Shown piece by piece: positions 33,023-44,643 of a stretch of DNA of 64,000 bases (position 1 is its first letter; every line of letters starts with the position of its first letter). The stretch lies in assembly GCF_024323335.1 (NCBI RefSeq), contig NC_066581.1:428748136-428812135 (forward strand), in the 5' to 3' direction. The position numbers and the translations under genes are program-made. This DNA is from Lathyrus oleraceus (taxonomy: Eukaryota; Streptophyta; Magnoliopsida; Fabales; Fabaceae). Below the pieces are notes generated by a model. It worked only from the letters and a program-made list of their open reading frames with translations. It had not been told where the DNA came from and did no database searches.

Positions 33023-34797
33023 TGATCGCTCGACTGGGTGAGTCGAGAATGGGATACAAACTGCAAGTGCACAGTTCTATCGCGTAGTTTTAAAAGATAT
33101 CGATCCCACAGGGACTTATGAATCGATATACCGTTATCTAAGGTTACTACGTAAATCTAAGGTGAGAATGTTTGATTGTTTGGGGAAAAAACTAAGAGCT
33201 AAACTAATATCTAGATTAAATATTAATAAGACGGATATCGGTATGTAGTTCGTCAAAACTAGGGAATCAAGTCTTTGTCGGTTTCTTGGTTTTAAAATGA
33301 ATCGTTTCGGTTAACTTCATTGGTTAAAGGTTCTATCTCAAACTCTCGCTCTGTTGAATAAACCATGATTTTATATTAATGTTGCTGTCACTTATAATTA
33401 AGTCAAAAACCATATTTTGAAAACAATAAAGTTGCAGAAACTCTTTTTAAGAAAATACTGACCGTTTTAAACACCCTTATCTCAAACTCTCGCTCTGTTG
33501 ACTTAGGTTATATAATTAAATCCAAATGCTTAACTCTCGTCCTCACATCCAATCTTTAAAAATACTTTTTGGAAAAGGTCAGAATTTAATTAACCCTAAA
33601 ACTTGCTCTCGCCCTGATCTAGAATTAATGCCTAACTTACACTGTCCAGTTAAAATCTCAAACTCTCGCTCTATTGATTTTAACTTCTTTATGTCTTTTA
33701 CTTTTGTAAAAAATCTTGTTATTAAACCTGTAAGTTGAAACCATAAAAAGATTGATTTTGATTTTAAGTTTAGATAGACCGACTCAGTCTTGATCCCTTA
33801 TTCTGCTTACTTTACATACCGATACCTAGGCAAATTAGCCAGACATGCTAAATAAATAAGAATTTATATCATGCATAAACAGACTCATTCCAGGCAGGCA
33901 ATATGAATAAACAATAGAATAAAACATTAAAAATTAAATAGCAATTAAAGAACCTGAATGCGTAATACAATGGTCTTGAACACTCCACCACAAGCCGGTA
34001 GGATTTGTTCTTGGATTCTTCAATTAGACAGTAAATTAAATCAAGGAAATAAAACTGGAATATAACGTAAGGTTAAATCCGGTATAAAGTTGCACAATAG
34101 TTTCCGGTGTAGAAACTATTATGCGAAAAATATCTAAAAGCTAAAACTGGAAAGGTAAATTTGCAAGGGAAAAAGAATGTAAAGCTTGCAAAAGAAATAA
34201 ATAAAATAAACAATGCTAAGTTGCTGGAAAGGAAGAAAAATAAGCAAAGGCGTGAAAAGAAAATTTGGCAGAGCTTCGGCAAACTGAGCGTGCAAAAACT
34301 GAGGCTTTTTTAGGTTTGTGAGATGGCTATTTATAATAGCCTTGGTAACTGCATTCCGTTTCCCACGAGTCTTCAGCATGGCTAAATACACGGCGTGGGC
34401 ATAGGACACGAACTCTCTCAACGTTCTTCTTCAATTCTTCTGAGAGCGTGACTTGCGCCAAAAAGCTAGTGGAATGGTGTGACGCTCGTCACAACATGTG
34501 TGACGCTCGTCACAGGGATGCTTCTAGTGTGACGCTCGTCACACCCCTTGTGACGCCCGTCACAGGCTCAACGTGCGCTTTCTTTTGGGCTGGGCTTGGT
34601 CTTTGATATTTGTTTCCTTTTTACTCCTTTCTACACCTCCTTTTCTTCCCTTTTTCACTTTTGCTTCAAAATGGATACCTGACATAAATAGCAAGGAAAT
34701 ACTGCATAATATCTGATAAAATGAGATAAACTAAAGTAAATGATAATATAATCTAATTGAATTAAGTCTTAAAATGTGATATAATTTCGTGTTATCA
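33023..34797 (-). repeat. Athila 5' LTR
   Basis: This 1775-bp LTR matches the one at 21133-22907 in length and, wherever I compared, in sequence. It carries the same four TGACG inverted repeats (about 34478-34564) and the same TATA box (34328-34335), so it is the presumed promoter for the genomic RNA. TCTAC follows at 34798-34802. Confidence 0.93.
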
Positions 34798-36059
34798 TCT
34801 ACCAAGCCGAAGATGGAAGTGAGGAAGATTGTGAAGTACCTGAAGAACTTGCCAGACTGTTACTGAAAGAAGAAAGGACTATACAGCCGCATGAGGAGTC
34901 AATTGAAAATGTCGATCTGAGTACTAAAAGTAGACAAGAAAGAAGTCAGAAGCCTCTTGGGGCACTTGAATTACATTGCCCGGTTTATATCCTACTTGAC
35001 TGCTACTTGCAAACCTATCTTCAAATTACTGAGGACAGTCAAGAGATGATGAATGTCAGGAAACTTTTGATAAAATCAAGAAGTGTCTCCAAGAACCTCC
35101 AATTCTGACACCACCAGTTGAAGGAAGACCTCTAATCATGTATTTGACCGTGTTAGAAAATCCAATGAGGTGTGTTGGGGCAACATGACGAGTCTGGTCG
35201 AAAAGAGCATGCCATATACCGCCTTAGCAAAAGGTACCGACTGTGAAACAAGATACTCATAGCTCGAGAAAGCTTGCTGCGCTTTGGCTTGGGCTGCTCG
35301 CCGACTAAGACAGTACATGTTGAATCATACCACTTTATTGATTTCTAAGATGGGTTCTATCAAATATCTATTCGAGAAACTTGTTGTCTCCTGAAAGAGT
35401 TATCACTGATAATAGTGCTAATTTGAACAACAAGATGGTTACTGCACTCTGCACGCGGTTCAAAATAAAACACTCTAATTCTTCTCCGTACCGGCCAAGG
35501 ATGAACGGCGTCGTGGAGGCTGCTAACAATGTCTAGAAGCTTATACAAAAGATGACAGTAATGTACAAAGACTGGCATGAGATGTTACCATTTGCTTTTC
35601 ATGACTATCGCACTTCAGTACGCACTTCGACAGGGGCAGCTCCGTTCTCTTTAGTCTATGGAATGGAAGCCATCTTACCAGTGGAAGTTCAGATTCCCTC
35701 GCTAAGAATCATGAAAGAGGCGGGCTTAGATGAAGAGGAACGGATTCAGACTCGACTCGATCAGATAAATTTGATTGAAGAGACTCGCGGCTGTTTGTCA
35801 TAGGCAGATATATCAGAAACGCATGACCCAGGCATTCAACGAAAGGGTCAAGCGACAAGTGTATCAAATTGGCGACTTGGTAATCAAGCGTATCGTGCTA
35901 CCGCAAACTGATCCCAGAGGCAAATGGACTCCCACGTACAAAGGGCCATTTGTAGTTAGGAAGGTATTCTCTGGTGGAGCCATGATACTTGCTACAGTGG
36001 ATGGCGAAGATTTCCCGCATCCCGTGAACGCGGACATAGTTAAAAAATACTACGCATGA
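34798..36059 (+). pseudogene. Inner Ogre pol remnant (RT, RNase H and integrase fragments)
   Basis: Reading resumes after the Athila with the acidic N-terminus of the Ogre polyprotein (EEDCEVPEELARLL...TIQPHEE). It then jumps near 34930 to the end of RT (LNYIARFISYLTATCKPIFKLL in a shifted frame), continues through part of the first RNase H with frame breaks near 35160-35250, and jumps again near 35380 to the integrase core (VITDN, GVVEAAN) and C-terminus, which stays recognisable to GEDFPHPVNADIVKKYYA at 36057. The RT catalytic region, the second RNase H and the integrase zinc finger are deleted. Stops occur, for example, at about 35534 and near 35800. It cannot encode working enzymes. Confidence 0.85.
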
Positions 36060-37347
36060 AAAAGACCCGCTAGATCGACGTATCTAGGCAAAAGTAAGGG
36101 CATCCCGGCGAACCAAAAGGGTTCGGGCAAAAATTAGGGATATATATAAAAAAATGTACACCCGGCAAGTCGAAAACCTGAAAAGGTGGCTTGGGCAAAA
36201 AAGGGTATCCTGGTGGACTGAAAACCTGAAAAGGCGGTCCAGGCAAAAATTAGGGATTAAAGCGTATGACTATGTCCCGTTCTCAGTCAACTTTCATCCA
36301 AGTTCAAGGGACTGACCAAGCCAATCACTTCTATCCGACAGCAGGGGATGAGATGCTTGAAGACATAATGGCAGTAGTAGACTTAAAATCAATAGGACTT
36401 TTTCTGCATAGCTTTCTCTTTGTTTTTTACAATTTCCTCTTACTAGGATTTCTGTCTCCTTGTACACAATTTGCCTGTTTATAGGCCTTCTTTCAAAAAT
36501 CAATACAACCCTCTTTCAAAAAAGATGCTTTTGTTTTTTACTTTTCTGTTTTGGTTGCGTAAATGTCCATTGATTTAATTTGAATTAATATGTGCATTTG
36601 AATATGACCAATGTTTACCAAAATACATACATAGAATAGCAATAGCAATTACTACAAGACTTCGGGATCGAGGATAAGGTCTAATCATGCTTCCAATGAA
36701 TCCACTACCAATTCTCTTCCCCCCAGCAAGCCTGTTTTTTTTCCCCAGAAGAAGTTGGCAGTATTCCCCGGCACAGCCAGCTATTCCCCAACAGAGGTCG
36801 GCATCATCAGACAGATTGATCATCTCATCCATCCCCAGCCAGGCTCTGTTGAATATCTCTACCATCAGACAGAAATCAGAACCCCCAGCCGAGAGAGGGT
36901 CCTCAACACGAATATCTCCAATCAGTAGATGGGGATTTATTTTCCCCAGTAGAGTCCCCAAGCAGAACTTCTCATACGCATAACTCATTCATTGCATCAT
37001 TTCACAGCATACGCATGCATACAACATTCGCATTTATTTTCGAAAGCATAAAACATCTCATGCATCATGACATGGCATAAAGCTAACTTTTCTTTGCAGG
37101 TTAATTATCCTCCTGATATAGTCAAAGTAAAAGGCTCATTCAGGCAGACGCCTTTATCAATCACAGACAAGATTCAGATACATATTCCAGATGCAATTCA
37201 TGGGAACATTCATTCTAACAACACTTCGATATCCTCCTGGCGATGGCATCTTTAAGCCCATCCCAGACATTTATTGCAAGTACAACGTATACAGATACAG
37301 CCTAACATACGGTTCATTCTGATTCAGCTCAACATATGACTCCTTCA
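36060..37347 (+). other. Inner Ogre 3' UTR, unique part
   Basis: This is non-coding sequence following pol. It begins with repeated 'cccggcgaacc...gggcaaaaattagggat' blocks that also follow pol in the outer Ogre (60170-60335). It then holds a series of CCCCAGC/CCCCAG-type motifs (36715-36960) similar to those at 61315-61985. No coding region is supported, although short frames exist on both strands. Confidence 0.7.
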
Positions 37348-37690
37348 ACTCAGATACGATCTAGCATACGATCCATTCTGACCTTCGACAACTCAGATAC
37401 GATCTAGCGTACGATCCATTCTGACCTTCTTCAACTCAGATACGATCTAACAGACGATCCATTCTGACCCTCAACAACTCAGATACGATCTAACAGACGA
37501 TCCATTCTGACCCTCAACAACTCAGATACGATCTAGCATACGATCCATTCTGACCTTCGACAACTCAGATACGATCTAGCGTACGATCCATTCTGACCTT
37601 CTTCAACTCAGATACGATCTAGCGTACGATCCATTCTGACCTTCTTCAACTCAGATACGATCTAGCGTACGATCCATTCTGACCTTCTTC
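37348..37690 (+). repeat. 43-bp tandem repeat, about 8 copies
   Basis: The unit begins actcagatacgatctagcgt and recurs every 43 bp, for example at 37348, 37391 and 37434. Variants alternate between 'ccttcttca', 'ccttcgaca' and 'ccctcaaca' near the unit end. It lies in the 3' UTR of the inner Ogre. Confidence 0.85.
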
Positions 37691-37737
37691 AACTCAAGTA
37701 TAGTCTAATGCACGACCAAGTTAGACCTTCATCTGAC

Positions 37738-39010
37738 CAGATGCTACCTTCGGACAGGTACATTTCTGGATGGTAGTCCAGTATACGGCTACTCCCTTTC
37801 CCAGATGCTACCTTCGGACAGGTACATTTCTGGATGGTAGTCTAGTATACGGCTACTCCCTTTCCCAGATGCTACCTTCGGACAGGTACATTTCTGGATG
37901 GTAGTCTAGTATACGGCTACTCCCTTTCTCAGATGCTACCTTCGGACAGGAACATTTCTGAATGGTAGTCTAGTATACGGCTACTCCCTTTCCCAGATGC
38001 TACCTTCGGACAGGTACATTTCTGGATGGTAGTCCAGTATACGGCTACTCCCTTTCCCAGATGCTACCTTCGGACAGGTACATTTCTGAATGGTAGTCTA
38101 GTATACGGCTACTCCCTTTCCCAGATGCTACCTTCGGACAGGTACATTTCTGGATGGTAGTCTAGTATACGGCTACTCCCTTTCCCAGATGCTACCTTCG
38201 GACAGGTACATTTCTGGATGGTAGTCCAGTATACGGCTACTCCCTTTCTCAGATGCTACCTTCGGACAGGTACATTTCTGAATGGTAGTCTAATATACGG
38301 CTACTCCCTTTCCCAGATGCTACCTTCGGACAGGTACATTTCTGGATGGTAGTCCAGTATACAGCTACTCCCTTTCTCAGATGCTACCTTCGGACAGGTA
38401 CATTTCTGAATGGTAGTCTAGTATACGGCTACTCCCTTTCCCAGATGCTACCTTCGGACAGGTACATTTCTGGATGGTAGTCCAGTATACGGCTACTCCC
38501 TTTCCCAGATGCTACCTTCGGACAGGTACATTTCTGGATGGTAGTCTAGTATACGGCTACTCCCTTTCCCAGATGCTACCTTCGGACAGGTACATTTCTG
38601 GATGGTAGTCCAGTATACAGCTACTCCCTTACTCAGATGCTACCTTCGGACAGGTACATTTCTGAATGGTAGTCTAGTATGCGGCTACTCCCTTTCCCAT
38701 ATGCTACCTTCGGACAGGTACATTTCTGGATGGTAGTCCAGTATACGGCTACTCCCTTTCCCAGATGCTACCTTCGGACAGGTACATTTCTGGATGGTAG
38801 TCTAGTATACGGCTACTCCCTTTCCCAGATGCTACCTTCGGACAGGTACATTTCTGGATGGTAGTCCAGTATACGGCTACTCCCTTTCTCAGATGCTACC
38901 TTCGGACAGGTACATTTCTGAATGGTAGTCTAGTATACGGCTACTCCCTTACTCAGATGCTACCTAGTGTACGGTACATTTCTGAAGTGTAGTCTAGTGT
39001 ACGACTACTC
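37738..39010 (+). repeat. 64-bp minisatellite, 19 regular copies plus one diverged
   Basis: The unit begins cagatgctaccttcggacag and repeats exactly every 64 bp from 37738 to 38953, followed by a diverged unit. Variants differ at a few positions: 'ctggatgg' or 'ctgaatgg', 'gtccag' or 'gtctag', 'tttccc' or 'tttctc'. They form a four-unit (256-bp) pattern that recurs at 38442-38697 and 38698-38953. Related diverged units follow to about 39230. Ogre 3' UTRs are known sources of satellite repeats in legumes. Confidence 0.9.
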
Positions 39011-39589
39011 CCTTTTACCATCAGATTAAGCCTACTGGACGGCTCATTCTGCAACTCATATTCGATTTAATGTACGATCCATTCTGAGCTCCAGCAACTC
39101 CAATGCGGTCTAACGTACGACCCATTCGGATCCTCAACTACTTAGATGCTACCTAGTGTACGGTACATTTCTGAAGTGTAGTCTAGTGTACGACTACCCC
39201 TTTCATCATCAGATTCAGCCTAACGGACGGCTCTCTCTTCAACTCAGATACGATCTAGCGTATGGTCCATTCTGATCCTTTATCCCCAACAGCATATGAC
39301 ACACTCCGACTCCCCAGCGAAGTCGGCAGCCTAATGGATGGCTCATTATTCGGTCTAATGTACGACCCAGTGTGGCACCCATGTCTTCAAATTGGCCTAA
39401 TGTACGGCTCGATCTGAAGCTTTCGTCATCAAACCTCCCGGATGGCATCTTTAAGCCCATCTCCATCAAGACCAACTGTGGATCCTCAAGTGCAAATTTT
39501 TGGGGCATTCTAGTGTTCAATAATCTTCCCCCTCCAGACCACGAATGGCATACACGCCATCCTAACTCTCTCGGTTCAAGAATATTGAA
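39011..39589 (+). other. Inner Ogre 3' UTR, distal part
   Basis: This stretch holds diverged relatives of the two tandem repeats (units with 'gctacctagtgtacggtaca' near 39150 and 'cagatacgatctagcgta' near 39244) and leads to the PPT. No coding region is supported. Confidence 0.6.
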
Positions 39590-39599
39590 CAGGGGCAGC
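39590..39599 (+). other. Inner Ogre polypurine tract
   Basis: CAGGGGCAGC, in the context TTGAACAGGGGCAGC, directly precedes the 3' LTR start TGTCATACCCC. It matches the outer Ogre tract at 63390-63398 (AGGGGCAGC). Confidence 0.8.
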
Positions 39600-41588
39600 T
39601 GTCATACCCCAAAATTTACCCATCATTTTTCCTGAAAAAAAAAAAAACGAAAAAAAAAAACGAAAAAAAAAACGAAAAAAAAAAAAAATTTAATTAATTA
39701 ATTAAATAATTAAAATAAATAAATAAATAAAATATAACAAATTATTTTGGACTTGGGTCTCCCTCATTCCAAGCCCATTACCCACAAAATTAGTCTATAA
39801 ATACTGAAGTTTCAGTAGAGGAAAAGGACTTGGAGTTAGACTTAGAGTTTACACTGGGAGATTCACTGGAGAAAGAAGGAAGAGAAGCAAAACACTCTGA
39901 GGTTTCCTTGGAACAAAACCTTGAGGAAAAAGAAAGAGAGAGAACAGAGAAGGACGGATAGAAACTTTGGCATAGGAACCCGGAGAATTCAGAATAAAGA
40001 AACCCTGAAGGCAGCTCATCCGCCCCGAAGCCATCGCCGCCCAATTCCCGCCGCCTAACTCATTCCGATACCACAAGTGGTCAATCCCTTCAACCTTGAA
40101 TTGGCAAACAGGTTTGCATATCTCTATTGTTTATACTTTCAATTGGCCATATCTACACATATAATGCATCATGATTAAATGTTGATATATAATTTGCTTT
40201 CGTATGTGAATTTAAATATGCCTGAATACCCTGAATGTTTGACCATGCTGTTCCTGTGATAAAATGCCATAAAGTTCAAGGTTCCTAACATGGGGCTGTT
40301 TTTCTCAAAATTCAAAATCCGTGGCCGTTCGCCTGGCCTTCGCTAGGCGAGGCAGAGGCGAACGAGACAGTACCTGATTTTTCTAGTCTGTTTTTTTTTA
40401 TGTTTTTATCATAGCCATGCATTATTCATCCTATCCTATTTACTGTTGCGATATTTTTCCGGTGTAATCTTCGATTGCACCCTGATTTGGTATTCTGACA
40501 TGTTTCTTTTTGAGCTTCGAAAAGGTTCACATATCCCAGGAAAAGGTTATTGGCTAGGTATTCCACTTTATTTGTGGGATACCCTTGTGGAGTTTTCACC
40601 CTAAATTACCTAATTAATTTTGATGTATTAATTTTAATGTATTAATTTTAATGTATTAATTTTAATGTATTAATTTTAATGTATTAATTTTAATGTGGGA
40701 GAATTCCTCCTAATCACCTAATTAATTGTAAAACTTTGCCTTTGAATAAGTGATCTTGGACCTCTCTTTGTTGCCTTACGATTACGATATTACGGTCATG
40801 TCCCGCGAATGTGGGGATACCCTTAGCAAAGACCCTTCGGTTAAATCATCATAAAATAAATTATAGTCCCTCGGATGTTGCCTTCGAATATACAACTTTG
40901 TCCCTCGATGACCCTCCGATGTTGCCTACGATTAAATGATGATAGTCCCTTCGAATGCTAAGGTATCCTCATAACTGTTGCCTTCAATGACCAATCGATG
41001 ACCCTACGATGACCCTTTTACATCCAAAGGATAAAACTACTTATTTCTCAATAATAAGGACAGTTTTACCCTCATAAGGATAGGAAATGCCCGTAAAGAC
41101 CTTGGGTCGGTATAACTCTTAATTGCTGGCTCACAACTTAAAACATTTTTTCGCACCTCACACCTTTCAAAATACCTTTAGAAAATCACCACTTGGTATA
41201 CATTCATACTAGAATCATTACCGAGTTATATTTTTCTAAACAATTTTCAAAACTAAACGAGATAACCACTTTGTATACATTCATACAAGAATCATTACAA
41301 AGTTAAATTCTCTTTTCAAAACAATTTTCCAAACAATTCACAAACACTTTTTTTAGACAAAAATAATATAAGTGATCGAGCAATTAAGAGCCCATGGATA
41401 ACCATGGATACAAAGGGTGCTAACACCTTCCCTTTGTATAATGTACCTCCCGAACCCAAAATCTAAATTAAGGTCTTTCCTGTTCTTTTCCACCTTTCCT
41501 TATTGGATAAAAGAAAAGTCGGTGGCGACTCTTGCTAACCGCGACATTGCGATTAAAACCACAAAAAAGTCCAGTTCACCGTATGACA
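39600..41588 (+). repeat. Inner Ogre 3' LTR (or middle LTR of a duplicated array)
   Basis: This 1989-bp copy of the LTR at 16117-18077 differs by a longer poly-A/CGAAAA tract at about 39635-39690, a missing 9-bp segment near 39981, one extra 14-bp unit near 40622-40695 and several substitutions. It is followed not by host sequence but by a PBS and a second copy of the internal region, so it acts structurally as the middle LTR of an LTR-internal-LTR-internal array. Confidence 0.88.
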
Positions 41589-41592
41589 GAAC

Positions 41593-41610
41593 TGGCGACT
41601 CTGCTGGGGA
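41593..41610 (+). other. Primer binding site in the duplicated copy
   Basis: TGGCGACTCTGCTGGGGA, identical to the site at 18082-18099 and in the same position relative to the LTR end. Confidence 0.88.
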
Positions 41611-42326
41611 ATATTTAAAAAGAGAGGTTACCTTAAAAACAAGATCACTTATTCAATTTGTCTGATTTATTTTTAAGGGATTGCTTGGGTATGTTATGCT
41701 TGAGTGAAAGATCCTACACCCGGATCTAGTGTACCTTAGGTAAGTAGCAAGAGATCATCGCGACTGTCCGGCGTATACTGGAATGGTCAAAATGATGGCT
41801 ACGGTTAATGTGGCACTTTGGATGTCCTGATGTTCCTCATGTTAGTTGAGGAAATATTTGGCATTCACGTGGTGTCATAAAAGCATTAACCAGACCTTTA
41901 GAACCCTAATTGACTCATCCTGGCCATTAGAAAGTAGTGAGATAACTGGCTTCGGTTCCGACTGGAGTCGGTTGAGACTCGATACTACACTCTTTGAGAT
42001 TGGACTTTAGGGAAGCTTCGGTCAACCACTTGGTGTTGCACTGAAGTGGACTTAAGGAAAGGTCAATGATTTGAGATCCTTCTAGAACCCGGTTACTATT
42101 CTAAGACAGGTTGAACCCACCAAACTTCAGTGGGGAGGGTACTTACCTATGGAACTCATGCAAGCCTTAAAACCTAGGAATGATTGTTGTATGACTTGCT
42201 TATGCTTGTTATTTGTTTAATATCATAATATCATAACATCATAACATCATAACATCATAACATTATGACATTGCACTAATCACTTCGAGGACTTAGGGAT
42301 TTAACTTGGCTCTATTTTGTAAGGCT

Positions 42327-43655
42327 ATGGCTCCCAGGAAGACTATCCGGATAAATTTTGTAGTCATCTCTCCTCAACTCAAGGATTTAGTGTCAGAACT
42401 TCCTGATCAGGCTCAGTTCGTCAAAAAGCATGGTTCTCTCCTCAATTTGGTTACCACTGGTTTCAAAGAAGATATGATGAGAGTCCTATTCCAGTTCTTC
42501 GATCCTAAACATCATTGTTTCACATTCCCAGATTATCAGTTGGTGCCCACATTAGAAGAATTTTCCCAGCTGCTTGGGATACCTATTCTTGATCAAATAC
42601 CTTTCAGTGGTTTAGAAAAGATTCCGAGGTCCGAAAAAGTTGCCGCAGCTTTACACATGACAAAGTCAGATATTGAAACTAATTGGGTAACAAGAAGTGG
42701 AGTTAAGGGTTTACTTGCCAAATTTCTGATGAATAAGGCCCGAGAATTCTTAAAAGTCATGAATGTCCATGCTTTCGAGGAGATTCTAGCATTACTAATC
42801 TATGGTTTGGTGTTATTCCCTAATCCAGATCAATTCATAGATATGAATGCTATTCAGATATTTCTCGCTCGTAACCCTGTGCCTACCTTGCTCGGCGACA
42901 TTCTGCATTCCCTTCACACTCGTACTATGAAGAGGCAAGGGACTCTCATGTGCTGCATACCTTTATTATCCAGGTGGTTTATTTCGCACCTTCCTCAGTC
43001 AGTCTTGAAGAATGAGCAAAGTTTGAGATGGTCTCAAAGGATAATGTCGCTCTCCCACTCAGACATCCGTTGGTGTCCTCATTTCAAAGAAAACAATATC
43101 ATCATTGACCGTTGTGGAGAATTCCCTAATGTACCACTCATGGGGATAAGAGGAGGTATTACTTATAATCCTGCTTTAGCCCTACGTCAGTTTGGTTGTG
43201 CTCGAAGAGATGGTCCACATGAAATAATTATACAAGGCACGGTGTTTGACTATGATAACGAATCCCAAGGTCTCCGTCAAAGATTTGTGCGAGCTTGGGG
43301 CATGGTGAAAAGAAGTACTTTAGGACAGAAAAACTCTATTCCTATGGAACCTTATCTCAGATGGGTCCGCACAAGAGCTCGTGAACTTGTCATGCCATAT
43401 CTGGCAGTCGGACCACTGATTGTTGAACCAGAAGCTGAAGGAGGTACTCCTCAGATCGTTCCTTATCCAGATATGCCTACTGATGTTGAAGAGTTAAAGA
43501 AGTCCTGGATCCAGTTGAGAGAGGAAAGGGATACTTTTGAAGCCCAGTTCTGTGCTACAAGGAAGAAGGTGTTAGAGCTCACCGGCCAGCTTAATGAGGA
43601 ACGAAGACTCAATACATATCTTCGCCCAAAAAGAAGCCGTCCCTGGGAGACCTGA
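42327..43655 (+). CDS. Ogre ORF1 protein (DUF7745-like), duplicated copy
   Basis: This is the second copy of the 442-residue ORF1 at 18816-20144, starting at the ATG at 42327. The protein is the same; the one nucleotide difference I saw (ACC/ACT, Thr, near 43481) is silent. It lies behind the 3' LTR of the inner Ogre, whose TATA box (39796-39803) could drive it independently of the first copy. Role unknown. Confidence 0.78.
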   Translation: MAPRKTIRINFVVISPQLKDLVSELPDQAQFVKKHGSLLNLVTTGFKEDMMRVLFQFFDPKHHCFTFPDYQLVPTLEEFSQLLGIPILDQIPFSGLEKIPRSEKVAAALHMTKSDIETNWVTRSGVKGLLAKFLMNKAREFLKVMNVHAFEEILALLIYGLVLFPNPDQFIDMNAIQIFLARNPVPTLLGDILHSLHTRTMKRQGTLMCCIPLLSRWFISHLPQSVLKNEQSLRWSQRIMSLSHSDIRWCPHFKENNIIIDRCGEFPNVPLMGIRGGITYNPALALRQFGCARRDGPHEIIIQGTVFDYDNESQGLRQRFVRAWGMVKRSTLGQKNSIPMEPYLRWVRTRARELVMPYLAVGPLIVEPEAEGGTPQIVPYPDMPTDVEELKKSWIQLREERDTFEAQFCATRKKVLELTGQLNEERRLNTYLRPKRSRPWET

Positions 43656-43859
43656 GCTTTTATTGTATTTTACTTCTTATTATAATGAATATTAATCAAA
43701 TATTATTAATAAAAGTGGCTTTCTTTTTTGGTAGTTTATGCAAAATTAAATTCCAAAAGTCCTTGAAAACATTTCATACATTGCATAGCATAACATGACA
43801 TTGCATAACAGGTACTCTAAAAGGATCAGTATTCTCACGGTTTTCCTTCAAACAGAAAA

Positions 43860-44393
43860 ATGGACCTCGAACAAACTGTCAAAGATCTCCAGGCTCAGAA
43901 TGCTCAACTCCAGGAGATGATCTTGAACTTATCCAAGGGGCAGGAGGAACTAAAGACTCTCTTGCTCAAGAAGAAAAAGGACAAGAAATCTGTGAGGCAC
44001 ATTAACTCGGGAAGAAGGCAGTTTACGAAGATCAATATGACTTTAGCCCAAGCACTGCAGGGTATGCTAAAAGTAAATTTAATTACCCTCAGAGATCCTC
44101 CTGCAAAACCCAACACTACTTCTCCTCGTTATAATCCCAACGCCAGGTGTGCCTATCACTCCGATAGCCCCGGGCATGATACGAATGATTGCTGGTCGCT
44201 GAAGAACAAGATTCAGGATATGATCGACGCTGGGGAATTTGAATTTGATCCTCTGGATATTCCTAATGTCATCACTGCTCCTATGCCCGATCATGACAAG
44301 ACTGTTAATGCTGTAGAAGATGTGAATAGCGATTGCAACTTGGATAATTGGAAGGCTGAAGACACTATTCCAACTTCCTTTAGTCAGGAGTAA
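43860..44393 (+). CDS. Mini-Gag ORF, duplicated copy
   Basis: This is the second copy of the 177-residue ORF at 20349-20882, with a single Pro-to-Ser difference just after the Lys-rich segment. The zinc-knuckle-like cysteines and histidines are unchanged. As in the first copy, capsid and protease sequences are missing. Confidence 0.68.
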   Translation: MDLEQTVKDLQAQNAQLQEMILNLSKGQEELKTLLLKKKKDKKSVRHINSGRRQFTKINMTLAQALQGMLKVNLITLRDPPAKPNTTSPRYNPNARCAYHSDSPGHDTNDCWSLKNKIQDMIDAGEFEFDPLDIPNVITAPMPDHDKTVNAVEDVNSDCNLDNWKAEDTIPTSFSQE

Positions 44394-44643
44394 TTGTTTG
44401 TTGTTTATTCAATGTATCAAATTTGGTTAAATGTTTTGTCATTCTCATAAGCATATTCATATTCAATAAATCAATGGACTTTTTGCATTCAAATATTGCG
44501 CTCTTTATCTTTCCTGTCATTTTTCAAATAAGCTATGCTTTCTTGCACACACTCACGTAACAAATTGCGTATCCACATCCACTCTAGATCCTGTTGATAA
44601 TAGTTCTGCTACTGTTCATTATGACTTCGAAAATCCGATCTAC

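Larger units (their letters stand above)
21133..34797 (-). mobile_element. Complete Athila-lineage retrotransposon
   Basis: This 13,665-bp Ty3/Gypsy element lies on the minus strand and is flanked by a perfect 5-bp duplication TCTAC (21128-21132 and 34798-34802). Its LTRs are both 1775 bp, and I saw no difference between them. Reading along the minus strand: 5' LTR, tRNA-Asp-type PBS, gag-pol ORF of 1797 codons, two further ORFs of 434 and 433 codons, PPT and 3' LTR. All three ORFs are open and the catalytic motifs I checked are present. Related legume elements of this lineage include Cyclops and Calypso. The equal LTRs and the position inside the inner Ogre make it the youngest intact insertion here. 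Confidence 0.92.
16117..41588 (+). mobile_element. Inner non-autonomous Ogre-like element containing a nested Athila
   Basis: The 5' LTR (16117-18077) and 3' LTR (39600-41588) share the start TGTCATACCCC and end ATGACA. Between them are a tRNA-Arg-type PBS, ORF1, a shortened Gag-like ORF, pol fragments (interrupted by the Athila at 21133-34797), a repeat-rich 3' UTR and a PPT. Without the Athila the element is about 11.8 kb. The RT core, protease, capsid and second RNase H are missing, so it could move only with help in trans. The LTRs differ by several substitutions and indels, including a 9-bp gap near 16480/39981, so its insertion is older than that of the Athila. The expected right target duplication is not next to the 3' LTR, because a duplicated internal region follows. 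Confidence 0.8.

Noticed and set aside
38679..38864. 61-codon frame with an internally repeated protein
   Set aside because: It is a translation of the 64-bp minisatellite and not a gene.
37348..39010. CRISPR-like regular repeats
   Set aside because: The 43- and 64-bp units are directly adjacent without spacers and lie in a plant retrotransposon 3' UTR; this is a minisatellite.
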